From Nocardia abscessus (lineage in GTDB: Bacteria > Actinomycetota > Actinomycetes > Mycobacteriales > Mycobacteriaceae), in assembly GCF_015477775.1 (NCBI RefSeq), contig NZ_JADLQO010000016.1, forward strand, positions 164,448 through 228,447: 64,000 nucleotides of DNA, read 5' to 3'. Position numbers and translations under genes: made by a program. The stretch's first letter is position 1. Every line of letters begins with the position of its first letter. Below the pieces are notes generated by a model, which saw nothing but the letters and a program-made list of their open reading frames with translations, did not search any database and was not told the origin of the DNA. Shown piece by piece: positions 17,210 to 26,467 of the stretch.

Positions 17210-17983
17210 TCAGGCGCGAGCGCCGTGCCGGCCCGCACCCGCCGCGAAGCGCTCGGCGCCGTCCAGCGCGCCATCGGCCAGTGCCGTCAGTCCGTGCCGG
17301 AATTCGTTGCGCAGCGCGGCCTCCTCGGTCATCCCGTCCTGCTCGAGCATCGACATCCGGTCCGAGCGCAGGCAGGTCTGCGGCAGCGCGGCCAGTTCCG
17401 CGGCGAGCGCCTCCGCCGCGGCGCGGGCTTCGCCGGTGGGCACCACGCGGTTCACCAACCCCATTTGCAGCGCCTCGTCCGCGCCGACCGCGCGTCCGGT
17501 GAGCACCAGATCCATGGCGCGGCCCGCGCCGACGATGCGCGGCAGCCGGATGGTGCCGCCGTCGATCAGCGGAACGCCCCAGCGGCGGCAGAAGACGCCG
17601 AAGGTGCTGTCGCGCTCGGCGACCCGCAAGTCGCACCACAGCGCGAGCTCGAGCCCGCCCGCCACCGCGAAACCGGAGACCGCGGCGATCACCGGCTTGG
17701 ACAATCGCATCCTGGTCGGGCCCATCGGGCCGTCGCCGTCCTCGGTGGCCTGGTTGGAGCGCTCGGTACCGAGCGCCTTCAGGTCGGCGCCCGCGCAGAA
17801 CGTGCCGCCGTCGCCCCACAGCACCGCGACCGCCGCGTCGGGATCGGCGTCGAACTCGCGGAAGGCGGTGGCCAGCGCTGCGGCGGTCGGTCCGTCCACC
17901 GCGTTGCGCGCCTCGGGGCGATGCAGGATCACGGTGGTCACGGGCCCGTTGCGTTCGATCAGTACGGTCACGAGCTCGACCAT
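17210..17983 (-). CDS. Enoyl-CoA hydratase/isomerase (crotonase) family
   Basis: A 257-residue crotonase-fold enzyme. The oxyanion-hole motifs are GTFCAGADLKAL and AAVSGFAVAGGLELALWCD, the latter being the classic family signature. In the position of the second catalytic acid is GVPLIDGGT, and LTGRAVGADEALQMGLVNRV follows. The start is ATG 17983 (GTG 17971 possible). It is divergent from a TetR regulator across a short gap and is followed by an acyltransferase. It probably acts on a 2-enoyl-CoA or related thioester, but reaction type varies within the family. Confidence 0.88.
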   Translation of the reverse strand: MVELVTVLIERNGPVTTVILHRPEARNAVDGPTAAALATAFREFDADPDAAVAVLWGDGGTFCAGADLKALGTERSNQATEDGDGPMGPTRMRLSKPVIAAVSGFAVAGGLELALWCDLRVAERDSTFGVFCRRWGVPLIDGGTIRLPRIVGAGRAMDLVLTGRAVGADEALQMGLVNRVVPTGEARAAAEALAAELAALPQTCLRSDRMSMLEQDGMTEEAALRNEFRHGLTALADGALDGAERFAAGAGRHGARA

Positions 17984-18007
17984 ACGCCGTAAAAGCACCC
18001 TTGTGGG

Positions 18008-18034
18008 AAGAAATGAATTCATGGTTCACTTCTT
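18008..18034. promoter_or_regulatory. Candidate TetR operator overlapping the regulator's start
   Basis: AAGAAATGAA and TTCACTTCTT form a 10-bp inverted repeat (nine pairs match) around a 7-bp spacer. A perfect ATGAATTCAT palindrome lies near its centre. It sits between the divergent crotonase and TetR genes and covers the ATG at 18013. If it is the operator, the true start may be GTG 18037, just beyond it. Confidence 0.5.
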
Positions 18035-18687
18035 GGGTGGCCTACCGCAGAACCCCCGCTGTGCAGGCCCGCCTGGACGCTCAGGCGGGGCTGATCGTGC
18101 ACGCCGCGACCAAGGTGCTGTCCGATGGCGGGTACGCCGCGCTGTCCATGGCGGCGGTCGCGGCCGAGGCGGGCGTTGCCACCGGCACCGTCTACAAGAA
18201 TTTCGACGGCAAGACCGCTCTGGTGCGCGCGGTCTTCCGGAAAGTCGTCGCCCGCGAGGTCGCCGCGGTGGCCGCGGCCGGTGCGCACGGGACGGCGATC
18301 GAACGGGTGACCGCCGCGGTGGAGACCTTCGCCGGTCGTGCGCTGAAGAATCCGAATCTGGCCTACGTGCTGCTCGCCGAGCCGGTCGACGCGGCCGTGG
18401 ACAGCGAACGCCTGCGCTTCCGGCGCGCATTCGCCGAGACCTTCGAATCGGCGGTGGCCGAAGGGATCGCGCGGGCCGAACTGCCACCGCAGGACCCGAG
18501 GATCAGCGCGGCCGCGCTGGTCGGCGCGATCGGCGAGGTGCTCGTCGGCCCGCTCGCCGACGCGCCGCACGGCGAATCCGTCGTCCCCGAACTCATCGCT
18601 TTCGCGATCCGCGCGCTGGGCGTGCGCGACGACCCGGGCGCCGGCCGCGCCCGGCTGGAATCAGGAGTGTCCGATGCAGACGCATGA
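18013..18687 (+). CDS. TetR family regulator
   Basis: A 224-residue regulator. The helix-turn-helix spans about 25-70 (ATKVLSDGGYAALSMAAVAAEAGVATGTVYKNF). The N-terminal YRRTPAVQARLD stretch is common in a subfamily linked to fatty-acid genes. ATG 18013 is preceded by GGAAG at 4 bases; GTG 18037 is an alternative start that removes the operator-like palindrome from the coding region. The stop overlaps the start of the acyl-CoA dehydrogenase gene by 14 bases. Control of the flanking lipid genes is inferred. Confidence 0.85.
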   Translation: MNSWFTSWVAYRRTPAVQARLDAQAGLIVHAATKVLSDGGYAALSMAAVAAEAGVATGTVYKNFDGKTALVRAVFRKVVAREVAAVAAAGAHGTAIERVTAAVETFAGRALKNPNLAYVLLAEPVDAAVDSERLRFRRAFAETFESAVAEGIARAELPPQDPRISAAALVGAIGEVLVGPLADAPHGESVVPELIAFAIRALGVRDDPGAGRARLESGVSDADA

Positions 18688-20293
18688 AGTCTTCAACCAG
18701 GTACCCGACATCGTCCCCTTCGATGCCGCGCGCAATCCGGCGCTGCTCGAGGGCTTGCGCCGGGAAGGCGCGGGCTGGGCCGAATCCGAGGTGCGAGAGC
18801 TGGGCGCGCTCGCCGGTGGCGCGCAGGCGCAGGAGTGGGGCAGGCTGGCCAACGAATATCCGCCGGTCCTGCGCACCCACGATCGCTACGGTCACCGCAT
18901 CGATGAGGTGGAGTTCCATCCGCGTTGGCACGACTTGATGCGCGTGGCCGTCGAGCACGGCCTGCACGGCGCCCCGTGGCTGGACGACCGCCCGGGCGCG
19001 CACGTGGCGCGCGCGGCGAAGTTCTACACCTGGGGCATCGCCGACGCGGGCCACATGTGCCCGATCTCGATGACCTACGCGGTGGTCCCCGCGTTGCGGC
19101 ACAACCCGGAACTGGCGGCGAGGTTCGAACCTTTGCTCGGCTCCCGCGTCTACGACTTCGGGCTGCGGGAACCGTCCACCAAGGCGGGGCTCATCGCGGG
19201 CATGTCGATGACCGAGAAGCAGGGGGGCTCGGACGTGCGCGCCAACACCACCGCCGCGACGCCGCAGCCGGACGGCACCTACCGGATCGTCGGGCACAAA
19301 TGGTTCACCTCCGCGCCGATGTCGGACATGTTCCTCACCCTGGCGCAGGCGCCCGGCGGCCTGTCCTGCTTCCTGCTGCCCCGGGTGCTGCCGGACGGCG
19401 CCCGCAACCCCATCCGCATCCAGCGGCTCAAGGACAAGCTGGGCAACAAGTCCAACGCTTCCTCGGAGATCGAGTACGAGAACGCCGTCGGCTGGCTGGT
19501 CGGCGCGGAGGGCGCGGGCGTCAAGACCATCATCGAGATGGTGAACATGACCCGGCTGGACTGCGTGATCGGCTCGGCCACCGGCATGCGGGCGGGCACC
19601 GTGTACGCGGTGCATCACGCCAGGCACCGGAAGGCGTTCGGCGCCGAGCTGATCGACCAGCCCGCCATGCGCAACGTGCTGGCCGACCTGGTGATCGAAT
19701 CCGACGCCGCGACCACCGTGATGATGCGGTTGGCCGGGGCCACCGACCGGGCCGGGCAGGATCCGGCCGAGGCGGCGCTGCGGCGCATCGCGCTGGCCGT
19801 CACCAAGTACTGGGTGTGCAAGCGAGCCCCGGCGCACGCGGCCGAGGCGCTGGAATGCCTGGGCGGCAACGGATATGCCGAGGAATCCGGCATGCCGCGG
19901 CTGTACCGGGAAGCGCCGCTGATGTCCATCTGGGAGGGGTCGGGCAACGTCGCGGCGCTGGACGCCTTGCGCGCCATGGGACGCCAACCGGAGACGGTCG
20001 AGGCGTACTTCAACGAGGTTTCGCTGGCCAAGGGCGCGAACCCGCGCCTGGACGACGCGATCGCCCTGGTCGGCAAGGAGTTGTCGGATCTCGACGACAT
20101 CGAGTACCGCGCCCGGCGCGTGGTGGAGCTGATGGCGCTCGTGCTCCAGGGCGCGCAACTGGTTCGCCACGGTCACCCCGCGGTCGCCGACGCGTTCTGC
20201 GCCACCCGGCTCGGCGACGACTGGGGCATCGCCTTCGGCACGCTGCCCACGGGAGTGGACACCGGCGCGATCATCGACCGCGCCTTCATCTGA
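18674..20293 (+). CDS. AidB-like acyl-CoA dehydrogenase
   Basis: A 539-residue flavoprotein, longer than classic acyl-CoA dehydrogenases (about 380) and matching the AidB group. Motifs are GMSMTEKQGGSDVRANTT (FAD/substrate binding), HKWFTSAPMSD, and the C-terminal ECLGGNGYAEESGMPRLYREAP followed by IWEGSGN, which holds the AidB-type glutamate. AidB binds DNA and is linked to protection from alkylation; its enzymatic role is uncertain. The ATG lies inside the TetR gene (14-base overlap), so the two are coupled. A strong hairpin terminator follows 15 bp after the stop. Confidence 0.9.
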   Translation: MQTHEVFNQVPDIVPFDAARNPALLEGLRREGAGWAESEVRELGALAGGAQAQEWGRLANEYPPVLRTHDRYGHRIDEVEFHPRWHDLMRVAVEHGLHGAPWLDDRPGAHVARAAKFYTWGIADAGHMCPISMTYAVVPALRHNPELAARFEPLLGSRVYDFGLREPSTKAGLIAGMSMTEKQGGSDVRANTTAATPQPDGTYRIVGHKWFTSAPMSDMFLTLAQAPGGLSCFLLPRVLPDGARNPIRIQRLKDKLGNKSNASSEIEYENAVGWLVGAEGAGVKTIIEMVNMTRLDCVIGSATGMRAGTVYAVHHARHRKAFGAELIDQPAMRNVLADLVIESDAATTVMMRLAGATDRAGQDPAEAALRRIALAVTKYWVCKRAPAHAAEALECLGGNGYAEESGMPRLYREAPLMSIWEGSGNVAALDALRAMGRQPETVEAYFNEVSLAKGANPRLDDAIALVGKELSDLDDIEYRARRVVELMALVLQGAQLVRHGHPAVADAFCATRLGDDWGIAFGTLPTGVDTGAIIDRAFI

Positions 20294-20307
20294 CCCGCTC
20301 GCGTCCC

Positions 20308-20338
20308 CGGAGACCGGTTCGTGTGCAACCGGTCTCCG
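20308..20338 (+). terminator. Hairpin terminator after acyl-CoA dehydrogenase
   Basis: A perfect 12-bp stem, CGGAGACCGGTT against AACCGGTCTCCG, with a 7-base loop, 15 bp past the stop codon. No T-run follows, as is usual in high-GC actinobacteria. Confidence 0.75.
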
Positions 20339-20400
20339 TGAACGTCGTGTCTCGGCCCGAGACAAAGGCCGCCGGGACATGGGACGGTTGCTCGTTGTCG

Positions 20401-20556
20401 GGTGGTAGCGAGTGGTTGCTCGGTGTCGGGTGCCGGACCGGTGGTGGCGAGTGGCGGCTCGGTGTCGGAGGTCGTGCGGGTGGTGGCGAGTGGCGGCTCG
20501 GTGTCGGAGGTCGTGCGGGTGGTGGCGAGCGGCGGCTCGGCATCAGGTGCCGGACC
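20401..20556. repeat. Tandem repeat, four 39-bp units
   Basis: Four consecutive 39-bp units (20401, 20440, 20479, 20518), followed by a partial fifth. Units 2 and 3 are identical; units 1 and 4 share a variant 3' end (TGCCGGACC). The period is a multiple of three and all frames stay open, but the tract sits between the 3' ends of two convergent genes and no frame has family-like sequence. It looks like an intergenic minisatellite (VNTR-like). Confidence 0.85.
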
Positions 20557-20615
20557 GGAGGTGGCGGCGAGCGGCGCGAGGCTCGGCTCGCCGCGTATCC
20601 GGTGCGGGCGGAGGA

Positions 20616-21017
20616 TCAGACAGGGCGGGTCAGCACGCGCTCGACCAATGCCGTGTCGCAGTACTCGACCACCTCGCGCAGCTTCCCGTCGGTGACCCGG
20701 AAGAGGAAGCAATAGATCTGGTCGTAGGTTTCGCCGCGGATGGTCACGGCCTGGGCGCGGGCCCGCACGACGACGCGGTCGTCCACGGCGAGGATCAGCT
20801 CCGCGGCGCTGCGGTACTCGGTGAACTGCGCCATGAGCGGACGAAGGAGGCGGTCCAGCACCGCGGACTTCGGTGCCCAGGCGCCGCTCCAGGACCAGTC
20901 GCCGGGGAACACCCAGCGGAAGTCGTCGGCCATGGCGTCGCTCAGCGCGCGGGTGTTGCCGAGGGACATCTGCTCGAAGATGTCGGCGAGCAGCTTCTTG
21001 TTCTCCATCGCGGTCAT
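20616..21017 (-). CDS. SnoaL-like / NTF2-fold protein
   Basis: A 133-residue cone-shaped alpha+beta barrel protein. Its features are ADIFEQMSLGNTRALSDAMADDFRWVFPGDWSWSG, AELILAVDDRVVVRARAQAVT and YDQIYCFLFRVTDGKLREVVEYCDT, typical of the ketosteroid-isomerase-like SnoaL superfamily. It may be an isomerase, hydrolase or ligand-binding protein. It is transcribed divergently from a LysR gene 70 bp away, which probably regulates it. An internal ATG at 21008 is an alternative start. Confidence 0.85.
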   Translation of the reverse strand: MTAMENKKLLADIFEQMSLGNTRALSDAMADDFRWVFPGDWSWSGAWAPKSAVLDRLLRPLMAQFTEYRSAAELILAVDDRVVVRARAQAVTIRGETYDQIYCFLFRVTDGKLREVVEYCDTALVERVLTRPV

Positions 21018-21064
21018 GACTCGACGCTAAAGTCGCCCGACACATGCGACAAGCAACTGTCTGG

Positions 21065-21077
21065 CATATCTGGTATG
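21065..21077. promoter_or_regulatory. Possible LysR binding half-sites
   Basis: CATA and TATG separated by five bases, within a short AT-rich patch 11 bp before the LysR start and between the divergent SnoaL-like and LysR genes. It resembles a LysR dyad but is short. Confidence 0.3.
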
Positions 21078-21087
21078 AGCAATACGC

Positions 21088-22014
21088 ATGGATGAATTCA
21101 CCGTCGCGGGCCTGCGCGTGGTACGGGAGGCGGCTGCCTGTGGATCGTTCTCGACCGCGGCGGAGAACCTCGGCTACACCCAATCGGCGGTGTCCCGGCA
21201 GATCGCGCTGATGGAGCGGGCCGCAGGTCGCCCACTGTTCGAGCGGCACGCCCGCGGGGTGCAGCCGACCGAGGCGGGACGCGTCGTGCTGCGGCACGCG
21301 GAGGCGATTCTCGGCGAGTTGGAGCACGCCCGGCACAACATCCGGCATCTGGCGACGCGCCCGGCAGGCCGCCTGCGCATCGGCGCGTTCTCCACCGCGA
21401 CCGCCGCCTTGGTGCCCCGGGCCATCGCCGCCACGGCCGTCCGCGATCGGCAGCTACGGATCTCGTTGCGGGAGGGGCTGAGTCCCCGGCTGCTCACCGC
21501 CGTCGCGCGTGAACGCCTCGACCTCGCCGTGGTGACCGCGCCGGACACCCTGCCCAGCGGCGTAGAGATCGAACCGCTGCTGGACGATCCGCTGCTCGTC
21601 GCGGTCGCGTCCACGCATCCGCTCGCGGGAGCCACCAGCGCGCCGCCCGATCTGCTGCGCGCCGAACGCTGGATCGCGGGCAGTCAGGAACCGGCCGACA
21701 CCCTCCTCGGTGCGTGGCGCGATCCCGGGTGGGAGCCGGAGATCGCCTTCGTCGCCCGCGACTGGTTCGCCAAACTCGGCTTGGTCGCGGCTGGACTCGG
21801 CATCACCGTGGTCCCCGGCATCGCCGTTCCCGTCCTGCCGCCGACCATCGCGCTGCTCCGGATCGATCACCCGGCCGCGGTGCGTCGAACTGTCCTCGCG
21901 CATCGTGGTGACCACCGCGCCGCCGAACCCCGCGGTGTATTCGCCGAGGCGCTGCGCGACCAGGCGGCGGAGTTGTCCGCCCAGGTGCGCCGGCGTCTTC
22001 GCGATGGCGGGTGA
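21088..22014 (+). CDS. LysR family transcriptional regulator
   Basis: A 308-residue regulator. The N-terminal winged helix (residues about 3-62) contains GSFSTAAENLGYTQSAVSRQIALMERAAGRPLFERH. Residues 90-290 form the two-lobed periplasmic-binding-like effector domain (RLRIGAFSTATAALVPRAI onward). It is divergent from the SnoaL-like gene, the normal position for a LysR target. The effector is unknown. Confidence 0.92.
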   Translation: MDEFTVAGLRVVREAAACGSFSTAAENLGYTQSAVSRQIALMERAAGRPLFERHARGVQPTEAGRVVLRHAEAILGELEHARHNIRHLATRPAGRLRIGAFSTATAALVPRAIAATAVRDRQLRISLREGLSPRLLTAVARERLDLAVVTAPDTLPSGVEIEPLLDDPLLVAVASTHPLAGATSAPPDLLRAERWIAGSQEPADTLLGAWRDPGWEPEIAFVARDWFAKLGLVAAGLGITVVPGIAVPVLPPTIALLRIDHPAAVRRTVLAHRGDHRAAEPRGVFAEALRDQAAELSAQVRRRLRDGG

Positions 22015-22127
22015 ACGTCGCCGATATCGGTCATGTCGCGCGCGGCGAAAGACCGCCGTGCGGCGCGATCGTCCGCGCGAGTTCGCGGGTGAGCCATGAG
22101 ACGCCCCACGGCGGTAGTGTGGCGGCG

Positions 22128-22812
22128 ATGGCAGGGGAGTTCGTGCAGCGACCGGTGAGCTGGTTGGCCCGGCGGGTGCTCGACCGGGCCGCGCGGGGGC
22201 GGTATCTGCTCGGTATCGCGGGGCCGCCGGGCGCGGGCAAGTCCACCTTGTCGGCCGCGTTGCGCGATGCGATCAATGCCGAGGCGGGCGGCATGGTCGC
22301 CGAGATCGCACCCATGGACGGGTATCACCTGGGCAACGACGTGCTGCGCGCGATGGAAAGCCTTCCACGCAAAGGCGAGCCCGACACCTTCGACGTCGAC
22401 GGCTACGTCGCGGGGCTGCGACGCCTGCGCACCACGCCGGTGGGTGACCCGGTGCCATGGCCGACGTTCGATCGGTCCATCGATGCGCCGGTGCCCGGCG
22501 GCGTGGTGCTCGATAGGCAGTCCATCGTCCTGACCGAGGGCAACTACCTGCTGCTCGACGACTTCGAAGGGCGGCGATGGTCGGCGGTCCGCGTCCTGCT
22601 CGACGAATGCTGGTACTTGGACGCGGCGCGCGACGAAATCGAGAAACGCCTGCTGGACAGGCACATCCGCGGCGGTCGCACCCCCCGCGGCGGCCCGCGC
22701 CAAAGTGCACGACAGCGACTTACGCAACGCGGATCTCGTCGCGACCACAAGGGAGCGCGCCGACCTCGTGCTGCGCCGGCATGCGGGAGGTTACGCGGTC
22801 CTCGACCGCTGA
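22128..22812 (+). pseudogene. P-loop nucleoside/uridine kinase-like protein, frameshifted
   Basis: The first 184 codons encode a P-loop kinase of the uridine-kinase/phosphoribulokinase type: GIAGPPGAGKSTLSAAL (Walker A), APMDGYHLGNDVL, TFDVDGYVAGLRRL, and EGNYLLLDD. At a run of six C (22681-22686) the frame breaks. Removing one C restores a natural C-terminus (AAARAKVHDSDLRNADLV, then ADLVLRRH and YAVLDR) ending at 22812, for a total of 227 residues. Without it the frame runs on antisense through the next gene. It is either a genuine frameshift or a homopolymer sequencing error. The restored 3' end overlaps the convergent oxidoreductase gene by 22 bp. Confidence 0.8.
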
Positions 22813-23996
22813 GGCACGACGGCGCGCACCTCGCCGCGCTCCCGCAGCAGCTGCCTGCGCTTGTCGTTCTTGAATCCCCAGGTGAACGAACCGGGCTTAC
22901 GCGCCTCGTCCGCCAGTTCCGCGACGACGTTCTTGCAAGCGAATTCCTTGATCTTCGCTGCCAGGCGACCGCCGATGTAGAACCTGTTCGCGGTGTCGTC
23001 CCTGGAGGCGACCTGGAGGGTGGCGGCGCGACGGCCAAGGGCGATGCACTGGCCGAAGTAACCCACGTCGATGGCCGCGGGCTGGGTGCCCGCGATCCGG
23101 GCCAGCACCGTGTCCGCGGCGTGAGCGCCCAGCGGACGCGCGGTCTGGCAGCTCATTCGCAACGGCAGGTTCGACGGCGCCGCCGAATCCCCCGCAGCGA
23201 CGATGCGCGAGTCGTCCACGCTCGTCAACGTCTCGTCGGTGAGCAGGCGGCCGAGCGCGTCGGTGCTCAGCCCACTGCGGGCGGCCAGATCCGGCACGCC
23301 GAAACCGGCGGTCCAGATGGTCACCGTGCTCCGCAGCTTGTGGCCGCCACTGAGCCGCACGGAATCCGGCGTCACGCCCGTCACCTTCGAGTCGGGGCCT
23401 TCGAGGACGGTCACCCCTAGTGCGGCCAGCCGCCTGGCCACCGAGCGCCGACCTCGGGGATGCAGGTACGGGCCGAGCGCCCCGCCGCACGCCACGGTCA
23501 CCCGGCGACCCTGCTCCGCCAGCTCGGCGGCGATCTCGAGGCCGGTCGCACCGGCTCCCACGATGGTCACCGCGGCCGTCACGGGCGTTGCGTCCAAGAC
23601 CGGCCGCAGCCGCTGCGCCTCCTCCAGAGTGGCGACCGGATAGGCGAACTCGGCCGCGCCAGGCACGCCCGGATCGGCGCTGCCACTGCCCACCGCGTAC
23701 ACCAGATAGTCGTAGCTCGCCGTGCCGCCGCTCGACAACCCCACGCTGCGCTCGGCCGCGTCGATCCGGGTCACGGTGTCGACCATCAGCCGGACACGCC
23801 CGCCCAGGATCTCCCGGTAGTCGACCACCGCCTGATGCGAACCGCCGACCAGTTGGTGCAGACGGACGCGCTCGACGAAGGTCGGGCGCGGGTTGATCAG
23901 AGTCACTGCCACGTCGTCACGCTGCGTCAGGCGATTGGCGGCCAAGACGCCGGCGTATCCGCCGCCGACCACGACCACATCGATGTTTCCAGTCAT
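22791..23996 (-). CDS. NDH-2-like FAD-dependent oxidoreductase
   Basis: A 401-residue two-Rossmann flavoprotein: VVVVGGGYAGVLAANRL at the N-terminus for FAD, TIVGAGATGLEIAAELAEQG for NAD(P)H, and RIVAAGDSAAPSNLPLRMSCQTA near the end. It belongs to the type II NADH dehydrogenase/apoptosis-inducing-factor superfamily, transferring electrons from NAD(P)H to a quinone or another acceptor. The ATG at 23996 follows AAGGAGACGCC, a strong ribosome site. There is no C-terminal membrane helix. It is convergent with the frameshifted kinase. Confidence 0.88.
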   Translation of the reverse strand: MTGNIDVVVVGGGYAGVLAANRLTQRDDVAVTLINPRPTFVERVRLHQLVGGSHQAVVDYREILGGRVRLMVDTVTRIDAAERSVGLSSGGTASYDYLVYAVGSGSADPGVPGAAEFAYPVATLEEAQRLRPVLDATPVTAAVTIVGAGATGLEIAAELAEQGRRVTVACGGALGPYLHPRGRRSVARRLAALGVTVLEGPDSKVTGVTPDSVRLSGGHKLRSTVTIWTAGFGVPDLAARSGLSTDALGRLLTDETLTSVDDSRIVAAGDSAAPSNLPLRMSCQTARPLGAHAADTVLARIAGTQPAAIDVGYFGQCIALGRRAATLQVASRDDTANRFYIGGRLAAKIKEFACKNVVAELADEARKPGSFTWGFKNDKRRQLLRERGEVRAVVPQRSRTA

Positions 23997-24183
23997 GGCG
24001 TCTCCTTCGTTCGAGGGCTTCGCACACAAGACACCGCGTGAACGATCGTTGTGACGCCTGGTGAGCCAGGTCACGTCCATGGGACGCCGAGACATGGCCC
24101 CGCGGCATCCGACGAGCCGACCGCGCATCGCGTCCCGGCGCGTGCGGCGGCTCATGCGCTCTACCTGGGCAGATGATGGAGCG

Positions 24184-24732
24184 ATGACGGAGAATCGCGC
24201 AGTCGGCAGGTCATCGCGCGTTGTGCACAATGTGCCGGCCGTGGTGTGCGCACTGCTGTTCTACTACTTTCTGCCGCTGGAGAGCGTGCCGCTCGGTCGC
24301 CCCGCCGCGGTGCTCGGGCTGGTCGCCTTCGTCGTCGGAGTCGCCGGCTTGATCTGGCTGGCCCGGTGGCGTGTGCGCCGCTACTTCCGCGATCCGCGGG
24401 CGAGCAGCGGGCGGATCAACGACGTGCTGCTCGTGGTCTGCGTAGTGGTGACGTTTTTCGCCATCTACTACTACGTGCTCGAACAGCGCGCGCCCGGCCA
24501 GTTCGACGGATTGCACACGCGAACCGACGCGCTCTACTACACGATCGTCACTCTCGGCACCGTCGGCTACGGCGACGTGCACGCGGTCGGGCCGGCGGCG
24601 AAAGTGGCCACCATGGTGCAAGTCGTCTTCGATCTCGGCGTCATCGGCACCTTGATCGCGATCGGCACTTCGCTCATCATCCGTCGACTCGACGAGGCGC
24701 AGCGCAAAAGCCCGCCCGACGGGACTGTCTAG
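24184..24732 (+). CDS. Two-pore-type/ion-channel-2 potassium channel protein
   Basis: A 182-residue membrane protein with about four hydrophobic helices (about 19-35, 41-61, 80-98, 142-165). The selectivity filter TVGYGD is at 126-131, between the last two helices. This is the diagnostic K+ channel signature (pore helix YYTIVTLG). There is no RCK/TrkA-N domain, so gating is not by the usual cytosolic nucleotide-binding ring. The start at ATG 24184 is preceded by GGAG. It is convergent with pgi. Confidence 0.93.
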   Translation: MTENRAVGRSSRVVHNVPAVVCALLFYYFLPLESVPLGRPAAVLGLVAFVVGVAGLIWLARWRVRRYFRDPRASSGRINDVLLVVCVVVTFFAIYYYVLEQRAPGQFDGLHTRTDALYYTIVTLGTVGYGDVHAVGPAAKVATMVQVVFDLGVIGTLIAIGTSLIIRRLDEAQRKSPPDGTV

Positions 24733-24745
24733 CGTCGCGGACCGA

Positions 24746-26383
<1,638 letters not shown>

Positions 26384-26467
26384 GTTCGCCGAGAGTACAA
26401 GCAGGCACGGTCGCGCGCACGGGTGCGTTCGCGGAGAGTCGGGTCTCGCGAGGCATAGTCTGGCCTC

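Noticed and set aside
15963..18029. A 688-codon minus-strand frame spanning two genes
   Set aside because: Only the part after ATG 17204 is family-like; the upstream half is an Arg/Gly-rich shadow of the crotonase gene read in another frame.
20402..20695. 97-codon plus-strand frame through the 39-bp repeats
   Set aside because: Its protein-like look comes only from the repeat; the rest is Arg-rich antisense of the SnoaL-like gene.
22011..23420. A 469-codon plus-strand reading of the kinase
   Set aside because: After 22686 it runs antisense through the NDH-2-like gene and loses all kinase character, which points to a frameshift rather than a fusion.
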